Positions 23,702 through 35,600 of a DNA stretch of 64,000 nt are shown piece by piece. Within the stretch, counting starts at the first letter, position 1, and every line of letters begins with the position of its first letter. A program made the position numbers and the translations under genes. The notes beneath the pieces are model-generated. The model searched no databases. It was not told the DNA's origin and saw nothing but the letters and a program-made list of their open reading frames with translations. This stretch comes from Eucalyptus grandis (taxonomy: Eukaryota; Streptophyta; Magnoliopsida; Myrtales; Myrtaceae), in contig NC_052614.1 of NCBI RefSeq assembly GCF_016545825.1, positions 58,535,864-58,599,863 of the forward strand, in the 5' to 3' direction.

Positions 23702-24474
23702 GAAGATTAGTATGGTCCAGATGGAGATGGATAGGATTGTCGCGACTGACCAAGTAACTGCAAATAGAGGCAGAGGAGGTGGAGCTAGAGGTTCTTCGAG
23801 CTCAGGGAAGTGTCTAGGTAATGAAAGCAGAGGAAAGGGCATAGCTTCAAGTCTAGGAGAGGGCATGGCGACAAGTTCAGGAAGGGGTAGAGGTTTGAGT
23901 TCCAGAAATGGCCTTGAGTTCAGGAAGAGGCATGGCTTCAAATTAAGGAAAGAGCATGGCTTTCAGAACGGGAAGGAACACAGGTTCAAGTTCCCAAGAC
24001 AGAACAGACGTGGATTCAGGAAGGGGCAGGACTTTGAGTTCAGGATGAAATAGAGGCTCACGTTCAGGAAAGGACACAACTTTCCGTTCAGGAAAGGGCA
24101 CGGGTTTGAGTTCAAAAAGCGGTAGAGGTTCAACTTCACAAGATGGCACTGGGTTTTTGTCCAGGAATGGGCACAGCTTCAAGTTCAAGAAATGAAAAGG
24201 CTCTGAGTTCTGGAAGGGGACCTGCTTCAAGTTCAGGAAGGGTTGGAGCTTCAACTTCAAGAAGAGGAGACTCAAGACCAATTTGTCAAAGTTCAAGTTT
24301 CCTCGAATGTTCTTCCATTTTTCTTTTGGTGAGTCTCAAAACCAACATGTGCTTATGAAACTATGTTTGGATAATTTCTGTTGCAAATGCGAGGCAGAAG
24401 CACGTTACTATGATTTCAAGGTTGCAGCATCGTTAGAGGATCACGAACGAAAACATCCACAGGAGTTGTTCTAA
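23702..24474 (+). pseudogene. Gly/Ser/Arg-rich tail, copy 2, with C-terminal segment (psi-TNL)
   Basis: After a splice-acceptor-like TTACAG (23696-23701) the sequence encodes ATDQVTANRGRGGGARGSSS and further SSGRGRG units to 24053, then shifts frame (24143-24290). It corresponds to the TNL-2 tail exon, whose start reads ETDRIAAKTARGSG. The last part (24380-24474) encodes FKVAASLEDHERKHPQELF and a stop, conserved with 39361-39420. Several frameshifts make this copy a pseudogene. Confidence 0.55.
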
Positions 24475-25860
24475 CTCAAGATTGTAGAGCAATTTTAGGA
24501 CTAGTTTGAATCGGGTTCCTTGTTGATATTTTGCTTGTCATAATTTGTTAGCTGGATGAATACAGAAAATGTGTAGCTACTGCTCTGTTACTAAGGATCT
24601 CATGGGGAGCTTTTCTATCATTTCAGTGCGTAAAAAATGTTTTAATGCGAAACGTCTTCCTTGCAACAATGAGTAGTGTTTACAAGTAGTAATTAGAGCT
24701 TCAAAGCTTTAAAAAATGTCATGCCCAAAATAGTTGTCGACAATTCCATGCGATGCACGGGCTATTGACCTTGTGTGAGTTAATTGACAAGCCCCATCAT
24801 ATGCACACAAAAAAAAAAAAAGGAATAAAGTATTGAAAGTTACTGAATTATTGCAAAATGTTCAATCAAATTTATCAACATTTCTTATATAATTAAAACC
24901 CTGAAGTATTTCTTTTATTCGAGTTGGTCCTTCCATTAAATATAGATACAGACGTGTCTATTAAGATTGACATGGCATCTTATGTGATAAATATAATATA
25001 AAAGTTTGTTTTCAAAATAGTAAAAAGTGAAAATCTAGAAAAGAACGAAAATATGTAAAATAAAAAGGAAACATCAAACAGAAATTAAATTTGGAGAAAC
25101 GCATGGGTCTCCATCTAAAAGTAGTTTTGAACCTGATTGCATTCGGTTTTGCCTAAAGGCGAACTACTTCTGCAATAGACCAAATAAATCCACGAAATTC
25201 ATGAGAAATGCATTTGTGTACTCTTAATTTTGCCTATAATTAGACGGTTGCATTCTTCACTCGTCTCGATCCTCTCCTCTTGCTCAAGAAGCTTTCAGGA
25301 GAAGCTAGAGATTATGCTTTTCAATGTTTTTCAGCAGGCTGTCCATCATAGTACTTACGGTTTTATGCAGCGTTACTCATCTTCATATTATGTTATGCTA
25401 TCGACTTATGTAAACTTGTTCTTTCATCCAAAGAAAGAAAAAGAAACTTTTATAGAAATTTGATCCAGGGATTATCTCACCAGGAGAAACTAAAATATAT
25501 GAGCAGAGATCATTGAAGTTTGGGAAGTAAAACCATTTAATTACAGACATTTCTATCCCTTTATTTTGGGGATGATAGAGATCTTTTATTGCTTATATTG
25601 AAAGTAGAGGGGGACAACCTGAAAGAAAGTCCATGTTTGAAGCCAAGCATCTTCTGTGCTACATGGGCTTAAAGAGCTGCTTTAGTAGGGAAAGCCCAAT
25701 CTTGTTGGACTACCAGTTAAGAACCCAGGTACTTCAATTAGCCCGTCCACATGAATAGGTCTTCGGTCCAATGCACAACGTACAACGAGCAGAAGTTCCC
25801 ATTTTTATCAACAGTCAGCGCCCATGTTGCATCTTCTTGTTTCCCCCCCTATATTACCGA
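24475..25860. repeat. 3' flank block shared with the TNL-2 unit
   Basis: Homologous to 39421-39557 plus 49609-50650, which are separated only by the hAT insertion. A clear match is GGGCTTAAAGAGCTGCT at 25667 and 50529. This defines the downstream edge of the duplicated unit. No gene is recognised in it. Confidence 0.65.
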
Positions 25861-26144
25861 TGCAAATTGAAAAGCATGACTATCCATGGTGCCCACTTGA
25901 AATACTTATGATAGACCATGCTGTCGACCTGTAGAGCATAGCATGCCGGCTCCAAAATAGCCAATTTTAAGAACCATGGCATGGTGTAATAGCCAACTTT
26001 GACTCACGGAGAGGTTAGCATTGAATTTACATAGTGATATTTCTTTTGTGTGTTTGTGTCGAGTGGTATTTTGGTAAATTATCACTTGCTGAGTGAAGTT
26101 CATCCCTCCTTCTCTCGATTTCATCAAAGATAGGTTATTAATTT

Positions 26145-26480
26145 GAAATTGAATGACTCGATGGGAACACTTCTAGAAATCAATTTCTCTTTGATCTACA
26201 ATCCAAAGCGCCAATATTGTTCTCTTTCAAGATGTATGTTCTAGTCACAATACTATCTTGAGCAATTACTATATGTTAGAATAACTATATCATATTCTGG
26301 AAGATATCATAACATGATACATATCACTCATTCGGTTGGTATTCAATAGTATTTTTTCATTATATTATAGGTACTTTAGAAATACAAAGCTATCAATTCT
26401 AAATTATGTATGCTCGTTATCAATTCACAAAATAATACCTCAAACTAGTTGGATAAATTTGAACATAATCCACTTCCCTA
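26145..26480. repeat. Dispersed repeat shared with 60185-60480
   Basis: Diverged but collinear with 60185-60480 (shared landmarks TTGAATGACT, TTGAGCAAT, CATATT/CCTATT and GTTGGTAT.CAATAGT). It lies upstream of TNL-2 as its partner lies upstream of TNL-3, suggesting that the duplicated segment extends this far. Confidence 0.5.
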
Positions 26481-26835
26481 TTCATCTACTTACGATTAGT
26501 CACATATTTTAGTAATTTTGTTTTTGACATGTCAAATTCAATATCCTTAACATTTCGATTGGAAAATGCACACCATCCTATCTTAATCCTATTCCATCTC
26601 ACTCAATCAAATCAATTTCACAGCTAGGTCCATTCAAGATAAAGTCATTGCAATTTGCAAGGCAAACCACACGCTCCATCTTCGTCCCCCATCCCCCACC
26701 TCATTGATGGTTTCCTTCAGAAAATTCAAAGATCCAGTCCCCTCCTGCAAAGATGCGACAACAACCTCTCTCGTCCTAGTATTGCAGAATGCAAAAACAA
26801 GGGCATAAGAACAGTAGTGCCAAAACTTTCGTATG

Positions 26836-27575
26836 GCGCTCACTTGAGTGTCAAAATCTTCTTCTTTTTCACTCACTTAAGTACCACATCAAAGAAAAAT
26901 TGATCACTTGAATGTTAATTCTAGTCAAATGTCCTGCGTGGATTTTTTTTTAAAATTTTTTAGTTTTATTTGTATTTTGCTTTTTTTTTTTAGTTTTTTT
27001 TTTCTTTAGGGCCGACGAGGGTAACCGGTGACCCTCGCTAGCTGTGGCTGCCTCGCCTTTTGCCATGAAGGCCTTGGGTGACACTACAAGGGCCCTTGCC
27101 AAACACAGGCAACACCACCTAGGGCAGGTGAGGGCTATTGCAGCCTCGCTAGCGGTCAGCGAGGCCCTAATGGCCTTGCCCAGGGTCTTCGCAGTCAGAT
27201 TTGGGCAAGGCCACCTCACCCTCGCTGCAAAGGCTCTAGGTGAGGCCGCAACGACCCTCGTGACATGGCTCACGACTACCTAAAGCTGCATGTCGCCCAA
27301 AGTGATGGCTTCACCCAAGGCCTTCATGGCCAAGGGCAAGGCGACTGCGTCAGCGAGGATCACTAGTGACTCTCGCAAACCCTAAAGAAAAAAAAAAAAC
27401 ACAAAATAAAAATAAATAAAAATTCAAAAAATATATTTAAAAAAATATTTAAAATATTTTCCAACAGTCACATTAGTGTTTTCGATGAGGCAAATTGAAA
27501 GTGACACTTAAATAATCGATTTTTCAAATTTGTGATACTCAGAGCGAAAAAAAAAAGTTTTAACACTCTACTTAA
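26836..27575. mobile_element. GC-rich foldback/MITE-like element
   Basis: The left arm begins near GGCGCTCACTTGAGTGTCAA and carries CACTTAAGTACCACATCAAA. The right arm (27480-27575), read on the opposite strand, gives GAGTGTTAAAAC and ATTTAAGTGTCACTTTCAA, forming imperfect inverted repeats. The GC-rich core (27010-27370) is shared with 9218-9475. Core frames that appear coding are compositional. Confidence 0.55.
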
Positions 27576-27677
27576 TATTTTTAAATTAGGATATTTAGCA
27601 TATGAAAAAGATCCGTAGCATGTGAAGAAGCATCTACTTAACATCTTTAAATTAGGGCATTTAGCAGGCGAGAACTA

Positions 27678-27872
27678 TACATGAAGACCATCCGGTTAGT
27701 CTTCCCCATCGTGGAGGGACCCGCTGACCCCTTCTTGGAGGGAGAGGGTTCGACTCTCCGAAAAGACGCTTGCGTCTTACCTGGTGGCTGGGGTGGTGGG
27801 TCTTCCAGTTTGCCCCCAGGATTTACTTCAGCCGTCCGCGGGCTTCCCTGGATCATAAAAAAAAAAAAAAAC
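27678..27872 (+). mobile_element. SINE-like element with pol III box B and poly(A) tail
   Basis: A discrete 180-bp GC-moderate unit contains GGTTCGACTCTCC (27748-27760), which fits the RNA polymerase III box B consensus GGTTCGANNCC. A weaker box A candidate lies about 55 bp upstream, and the unit ends in a run of A (27858-27871). This is the layout of a tRNA-derived SINE. I could not fix a target duplication. Confidence 0.5.
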
Positions 27873-27899
27873 TGCACATAAAGTAGACGTTGTATCTTA

Positions 27900-28350
27900 T
27901 ATCTCTCGCTCCGCCCACAACTTCGGCCGGCAACAGAATCCAGATCTGGTCGTCCCAGCGGCTGTGCCTTGGCCGATAGAGCTGCTAGTCCACAGACCTA
28001 GAGATGCAAAGCGGTGGTCAGCCACGGACGGCCTCTCCTCCACAGATCTGAGCTCCAACCTCCACGCCCACCGCTCGGACGTCGGCGTGAGTAACAAGCC
28101 GCTGCCGTCGTTACTAGCGAGGATCAGAGCGCTCAGATCTGTGAACGGCTCGTCACTTGCGATGACAGCTCGTTCCTCTTCTTCTCGTCCACAGATCTGA
28201 AGCGTTCTGTCTTGGACACGGAGGGACGGCTCGGCCTGGACACGCAGCGGCGTCAGCCTAGACGCAGCGCGGACAACTCTGCCGGCGGCGACGCCGGAAG
28301 TAGGCTCCGAGGTTGGGCTCAAAGTTGGCCGCAGGTAATTTGGCCTAATT
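27900..28350. repeat. GC-rich block duplicated upstream of TNL-3
   Basis: Collinear with 61830-62280 (shared CAAAGCGGTGGTCAGCCACG and GAGGTTGGGCTCAAAGTTGG). Only the final part is shared with TNL-1 (10030). Its open frames differ between the copies through indels, so I do not call a gene. Confidence 0.6.
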
Positions 28351-28736
28351 TTTTTCTAAATAATTCAACATCCAAATATATATATGCAATTTGTAAGTGG
28401 CTTAAAGTGCTAAAATATAGGCGCGCTTTTACTTTGAAGTATATTTCTGAAAGCAAAAAACGTTTAGAAACAAATTTTTTGGATTACTGTTTTTTTTTTC
28501 CAGATTTCTATTTTTTAAATTTGAAAACAATTTTTTTATACATTATAATTGCCCCATAAATTTTTTAAAAAATGATCGTTCTATTAAGTTCCTAAATAAT
28601 ATACTTTTTTTTGTTCGAACCAAAAAGGTTATAGGCATGATTGGAGATTCCTCCGCAGTTTGGGGATTGGATGCTTTAATTAAGGGGCAAAGAAAAGGAT
28701 TTTTTTTATTGGTGGCCTTTATAGTCTGCCAATGCA
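28290..28736 (+). promoter_or_regulatory. Upstream block shared by the TNL copies (TNL-2 copy)
   Basis: Corresponds to 10010-10407 of TNL-1 and the TNL-3 upstream region. It lacks the PIF/Harbinger-like insertion present in TNL-1 (here GTTTGGGGATTGGATGC is continuous). It is separated from the TNL-2 start by the inverted-repeat element at 28737-29517. Confidence 0.5.
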
Positions 28737-29517
28737 GAAAATATTCAGTGGTTCGAAAGTGCCACGTCAACAGCTGACCTGGCACGAGTTAATGGATTAC
28801 TAACCAATTACAAATTGACACGTGTCATTAAAAAATAAATAAATTAAAGATCCCTTAATCCACGTAAATTTCTCTTTTCCTCCTTTTCCATCTGCACGCA
28901 CGAGCCCAACCTCCGCCCCTCCTTTCGCCATCGCCACTAGCGGAGTGGGAGTTGCCGGCGCCGCATCAAACTAGTTTGGCCGTCTCCTCTGCCCATGCCT
29001 CAGTTCCAAATCCAGCGGGACGACGGAGAGGGTGGACGCGGAGATTATCTCCAGATCTGGTTTGCTGCAACGCTCCTCTGCAACTCCAGCTCCAGATCTT
29101 GGCTCGTCCATGGCTGCCGGCGAAGAGCTCAACAACTTCGCCGCAGACCGAGAAGCCGTCCATGGCCGACGGCTCCTCTGCATCTCCAGATCTGGTTTGC
29201 TGCTCAACAGCTTTGAGCTCGAGTCTTGGCTCGTCCATGGCTACCAGCGACGAGCTCAACAGCTTTGCCGCAGACCGTGGCGGCAACGGTGGGGCGGCGG
29301 TTCAAGGACGGTGGCGGCGGCGGCGGCTTGGGCGATGGAGATGGTCGAGCCCAGGCGGAGTGGAGGTCGAAGATGGAGGGGAAAAGACAAAAAAAAAAAT
29401 TAATTTGTTAAATTTCCATGTCAACATCCACGTGTCAAAATTTAATTCGGTATCAGTAAATAACCATACGCCTCATCAGCAGTTAACGTGGCGCTTATGA
29501 ACCAAAGAATATTTTTC
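28737..29517. mobile_element. Terminal-inverted-repeat element in the TNL-2 upstream region
   Basis: The left end reads AAATATTCAGTGGTTC and later GTGCCACGTCAACAGCTGA. The right end, reverse complemented, reads AAATATTCTTTGGTTC and GCGCCACGTTAACTGCTGA, giving inverted repeats over 50 bp. TNL-1 and TNL-3 lack it: their sequence runs from GGTGGCC...GGTC directly to GAGTCTTTT. The interior is GC-rich with a roughly 130-bp tandem duplication (around CTCCAGATCTGGTTTGCTGC at 29051 and 29187). Superfamily and exact target duplication are not resolved. Both arms carry CACGTGTCA (28821 and 29430), so the insertion brings ACGT-core elements near the gene. Confidence 0.6.
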
Positions 29518-29689
29518 CCTCTCCCCCATTGAGGCTTTTTTAAATTTCGAAACTTTGTTAAAAGTCCTGCGCACCTTCACTGGTGTCTACTTTTTTATCA
29601 CTTGCCTCGAAAGCCTCCGCTCATTTCTTAAGCTAGGCCACTCCACGCCAGCTTGTTTTCTCTACAGGGGAGTAATCAGCTTCCTAGCA

Positions 29690-32600
29690 ATGGCGAACTC
29701 GGGGACTCGATCGAGTAGTGATGCTGCCCGAGCATCAGGGGGCGAGTATCAAGTGTTCCTGAATTTCAGAGGACTCGACACTCGTTATGGATTCACGGAA
29801 TTCCTCTATCACGGTTTGAGAGATGCGGGAGTCCGTGTATTCATGGACGAAAATGAACTCAGCGTCGGCGAAGTGATTGCTGGGAACCTTCTACATGCTA
29901 TCAACAACTCTATGATTTATATACCCATCTTCTCTCAGAATTATGCTTCCAGCAAATGGTGTCTTCGTGAGCTTGCGCACATAATAGACAACGTGTCTCA
30001 ATCAAAGGGTAAAAAAAGTATTCTTCCCATTTTTTTTCACGTGAAACCTGAGGACGTTCAGCTTAAAACTCCACTATATAGCGATGCTTTACTGGAACAT
30101 AAGAAGTTGTTTCCCGATAAAGTCGAGGCGTGGAGAGAGGCTCTTGTAAAGGTAGATGAAATCAAGGGATGGGCCATAACAAAAGATCAAAGGTAATTAC
30201 TCTCTTAAGACCCTTACCTATTTCTTCTTTTCCTTTTGTTGTATGAAATACGGTGTTTCCTGTCAAATGATTTATTTTATTCTTTTTGTAACGGGAAGTA
30301 TTGAAAACTACCTCCAACGCTGCTCTCATTCAACTTTATATCCCCTGCTTTGTCTATGATTACCCAAGGAAACTAAGATTTGGTGAAGCAAAATCATTTC
30401 TCAATATTCAGTAGGAGAGAAAGCAAACTACAATGTTCAATGTGTAGCGCTGCATTTCTCTTCATGATTCTCCCGTTACAAGTGCTGAAAGTTTTTCTAG
30501 GCTTAGCTATAAATGTCGAATTTTTGTTGATGCATCGTATAGTATCCACCACTTGGTTACTTTGGCTACTGTGTAAGGTAATACTATAGTCTTCAGACCT
30601 TTCTATAACCTACATATGAAAAACATATCAAGTGAATCGTGCTAAATTAGCCCATACTAATTATTCGGTGTACTTGGATCTCGTCGTTGATGTGCTTCAA
30701 TTTATTCAAGTTAAAGTTTTGACTATCCAAAGTGTGATGCGTGGGTAGATCTAGTCAACTAATGAAAGCGCTTTTGTATATGGCAGCCAAGCAACGATTG
30801 TCAAATTGGTTGTTAAAAGGGTTTTGGAGAAACTGAAGCTGAAACAAAGATTAGTGCCCGAACATTTAGTCGGACTTGATGATCGAGTAAAGCACTTGAC
30901 AGAGTTATTAGATGTCAACCATCGCGATGTGCGGCTCATTGGAATTTATGGAATGGGTGGCATTGGTAAAACAACCGTTGCCAAAGTCGTCTTCAATGAA
31001 CTACTTTCCCACTTTGGAAAGTGTTCTAGTTTTCTTGAGAATGTTCGAGAAAAGATGTCGACCGAGGATGGCATAGTCCAATTGCAGAAAAAACTGCTGT
31101 CTGACATTGCTGATTCTGGATCTGCAGAAGGAGTCCAGGAAAGTGAACAAGGAATGAGGAGGATTGGAGAAGTACTCAGCACTAAGAAGGTCCTTGTGGT
31201 TCTAGACGATGCTGATAATAAAGACCATATTAAGAGACTAATAGGAAACAATTCATTACATTCAGGATCTAGAATAATTATTACAACGAGAAACCATACT
31301 ATTTTACAAGGTCATGAATTTAAAGATGAAATTATACAGTATGAGATGCTTGAGATGGATGATGCTTCTGCACTTGAGCTTTTTTGTCGGCATGCCTTTG
31401 GAAAAACCTTTCCTTCGGATGATTATCATGCGCTTTCCAATGAGATTGTCTCAAGTACAGGAGGGCTTCCTTTGGCTGTTGAAGTGATAGGTTCGTTACT
31501 TAATAAGAAAGACAAAGCATTTTGGGAAGAGACTATGATCAAGTTAAGGAATGTACCTGAGGAAGAGATTCTGGAGAAGTTGAGGATTAGCTATGACGAC
31601 CTAAATGAACATCAGCAACAAATTTTTCTTGATATAGCGTGCTTCTTTTTCAATGAGAAGAAGACCGATGCAATTTATATGTGGGCCGATTGTGATTTTT
31701 ATCCGGTAAGAGGAATTGATGTCCTTACCAGTAGGTGCTTAATAAAGATATTTAACGATGATAAGTTCTGGATGCATGATCAACTCATATACATGGGAAG
31801 GCGAATCGTCCATCAAGAAAGTCCAAATGACCCTAGCAAGCGAAGTAGGGTGTGGATTGCAAAAGAAGCCCTTGAAATAATAAGAACTGAAGAGGTAAGT
31901 AAGAAATGTCCAATTTTCAAATAGACGTTGTATATTCTAAGATAAAGGATTCCTATTTGATTTAGGATGTTTTCATTTTTCTTATCCATTCAAGATTGTA
32001 AACCATAGTGGTTGGAAGTTGACTAACTTATTCACACCATTGGAAAATTTCACTTGCAGAGGAAGAATGAAGTTGAAGCACTTGAGATAGAAGGATCTCT
32101 TGGTATTTATACAGGGTTTATACATATCACAAATGAAGAGTTTGAAAAGTTTCCAAACCTAAGATTCCTCAAGTTAAAATTGGCAACTTTTATTGGGGAC
32201 TTTGCAAGGTGTCATTCAAAGTTGAAATGGATTTCTTTGCACAGTCCTTCGCATTTGATAACTGATTTCAGGGCAAACAATATCTATTTCAATGATCTTG
32301 TTGTTTTCAAACTTGACTACAATTACTTCAAAGATGATTCAAAAGCATGGGACTTGATCAAGGTAAATCACATGTTTTGATTCTAGTCTAATGGTCCCAG
32401 TGTTACTATGCATTGGTTCTTACACTTGACATGCCATCCTTTTTACAGGGGGCACGGAAGTTGAAAGTTCTATCTCTTAGGTGGTGTGATGGTATAACGA
32501 CAATCCCAAACTTCTCTGAGTGCTTGGAATTAGAGAGGTTGACTATTGCAAATTGCCAAAATTTAAAGAAAATTGAAAGTTTCATCGGAAAACTACAATC

Positions 32601-35600
32601 CTTAATTGAGTTAGAGATTGAAGGCTGCCGATATCTTACTGATTTGCCTGATGAAGTGGGGGCACTAGGTAAGCTTGAGTGCTTCTCATTGCGAGGATGT
32701 TTTGGGTTGAGAGAGCTCCCAGGCTCACTTAGGAATTTAACCTCATTGAAAGAGTTGGACTTATCGAATACAAGCATAAGGGAACTTCCCAACTCGCTTG
32801 GGAATTTAACCTCATTGAAAAAGTTGGACTTATCGAATACGAGCATATGGGAACTTCCCAACTCACTTGGGAATTTAACCTCATTGAAAGAGTTGGACTT
32901 ATCGCATACGAGCATAAGGGAACTTCCCAGCTCGCTTGGGAATTTAACCTCATTGAAAGAGTTGGACTTATCGAAAACGAGTATAAGGGAACTTCCCAGC
33001 TCCATTGGAAAGTTAAAATCATTATGCGTCCTCCGTTTCGCAGTACGACATAGGGAGAATCATGCTTGGTATTTACCTAAAGGCATTGGCATGTTGATAA
33101 ATCTTGAAGAGCTAGATCTCTCTGGGCATAAAGAAATGAAAGGTGAAATTCCTTATGGAATTGAAGGATTGTCATCTTTAAAAATCCTAAATTTAAAATC
33201 CACCGGTATTTGCGGAATTCCAAAGACAATCGACATGCTTCATCACCTCCAAATGCTCGATTTATCGAATTGTCATGACATTCAAGAGTTGCCGAAGTTT
33301 CCCACAAGTTTGACTTGTCTACGTATTCAATCTGAATCATTGCTCTCGGTACCCAATTTGTCGTATCTTACTAGGTTGGATGAATTGCAACTGAGTAATT
33401 ACAAATTTGCTGGAGGGATATCAAAACCGATCACAGGATGCAATTTATGTTGGATTGAGGGGTTATCTAAACTGAAAAAGTTAACGTTATGTTTGCTTGG
33501 CGTCCTTGGACCTTTAGAGTTGGCTTATCTTCCTCATCTAGAATTCCTTAATTTGGCAGGCCTAGACTTAAAAACCCTCATGCAGCTTCCGTCCTCCACC
33601 AGCAGTTGGAAGTATTTGTGGACTCTATCGATCAGTCATTGTGAAGTCGAAGACATTTTACTCGAGGGACTTCCACAACTAGAAGAATTAAATGTCCATT
33701 CTTGTATACGGCTTCAGAGATTATTCATTCTTTCGAAATTACTGAAGCTACGACGAGTGAGTGTATCATTGTGTCGAGAGCTAGTTGAGATACGAGTTGT
33801 GGATCTTTCGGAATCATTGAAAATCATGGACATTCATCATTGCGAATCTTTGACAAGAATAAGTGGGTTGTTATACTTGAAGAACCTAGAGAGTTTGAAA
33901 ATCCATGGCTGCCATGTACTTACTAATGTTGAGGGCCTTGCCGAGCTAGAGTCTCTGAAATACTTGGAGGTCGCAATGTGCAAGTCATTGGGAAGGTTGA
34001 TTGATGCATCTTGCACAAAAATACCAGATAATTGCCTCGCCTATATAAGTAAATGTGGAGACCATATCAAAGATTTTGGTCATTTACATGGAAAGCTGCC
34101 CCTGAAGCTTTATAAAGAAGACATTCTTCAGGTACGGCAATGTGTGGGACTTTTGCATGCTTCCTTTTTAGGCCAAATATCCTCCTTTCTTTAGCGACAT
34201 GATATCTGCCTTTTCAAAGTTGCCATTTTTTTGTTGCACGCTAATGTCTTAGGTGGTTGATTTGTTTCCTTACATCAGTCACTCATCTCTTCTTCCTTTT
34301 TGGTGTTGGATAGTCTTAGTTGTTTAGTATTGCTAGCAAACTAATATAATCACTCTAAATATTAAATTAATCAGAATTACTTTTCATAGATAACATGCTA
34401 GATGACAGATCATAAATTATTGATTTCAAAAACATTATATGATTCCTTTGCAACTATTTCTTTTTTAAGTTTTGCAATAGGCATAATTAATGCACAAATA
34501 TAATATCGCGCATGTAATAAAGGTAATTATGGACTATTTAATTTGATTATCTCATTAATGCGGTATGGAGAAATTACTGTCCAATTCATAGCTGTACAAT
34601 AGAAAATTTAAAAGAAAAAGAAAAAGAACTCATTAGATTCTACCAAGTGTTGCCACATGGGAAAGCGAATGAAGGCAGATAAGTTGTGGCATATATGTTG
34701 ATATTATGATAATTAATCTCTTGTAAATTCGTTGTTTCCCTCTCAAGTAAGCATAATTGTAATGTTTGTTTTGCCTTGTTCTTTGTTATTCCTGTTAGAC
34801 TAATTTATGCAATTTAATATAGGGCTAATCCATTTACTTGCAGATTAATCAAAAACTGTGTTACGCATTTATTTGGTGTTTTGCCGGTGCATGCACATTC
34901 AGTGGACTTGACTAGCTTTCCATTTTTGGCCACCAATGAGCACATAGTCATATGTATATATGTACATACATATTATGTTTTGTTTTTTATGTTTTATGTC
35001 TTTACATTTTTGTGATTTGTAGATTCAATTTTTTTATATCTAGATTATTTATTTTATCTAGAGTAAAAATTTCTACTCTGTTAAATGCATTTATGTCTTG
35101 TTTCCAAAGGATTGTCTAGTGAATGTTGGATATAGAAAAACAAAATAATGATTCAAAAATTAACTAATGTATCCATTCATATAGAAAGTGAGTAGTTACA
35201 ATCTTCAAATAAAGAGCGAAGGGTAGTTAATTTGTGGTATATATGTTTGATATTATGATGATCCACCTCCTATGAATCTGTTGTGTTGGCCTCTTGAGTA
35301 AAGATACTTAGAATGTTTGTTTTGCCTCTTTCTTTAATAATTTTGTTGAAATGTTTATGCATTTTAATTCAGAGCTGATCTATCCACTTGTAGTTTAAGC
35401 GATAACTGTGAGTCACATTTATGTACCGCTTTGCCGGTGCATGCATAAATAGTGGGCTTGACTTGCTTTGTATTTTCGGCTACCAGTGGGCTTGAGTTGC
35501 TGTCAATGCAATTTTAGCACCACTGCAAATCGCGAACATGCAGGATTGTCATTTTTTTTAATAGTACATGATTATTTCAAAGTAAATCGAAGCGCGTATT

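Noticed and set aside
28952..29500. 182-codon plus frame and overlapping minus frames
   Set aside because: Lie inside the terminal-inverted-repeat element, depend on its internal tandem duplication and are open on both strands.
29555..29689. In-frame N-terminal extension of TNL-2 (and of TNL-3 at 63121)
   Set aside because: No comparable ATG across copies. The shared start MAN(S/W) with matching leader sequence is the better start; the upstream part overlaps the leader with a possible UTR acceptor.
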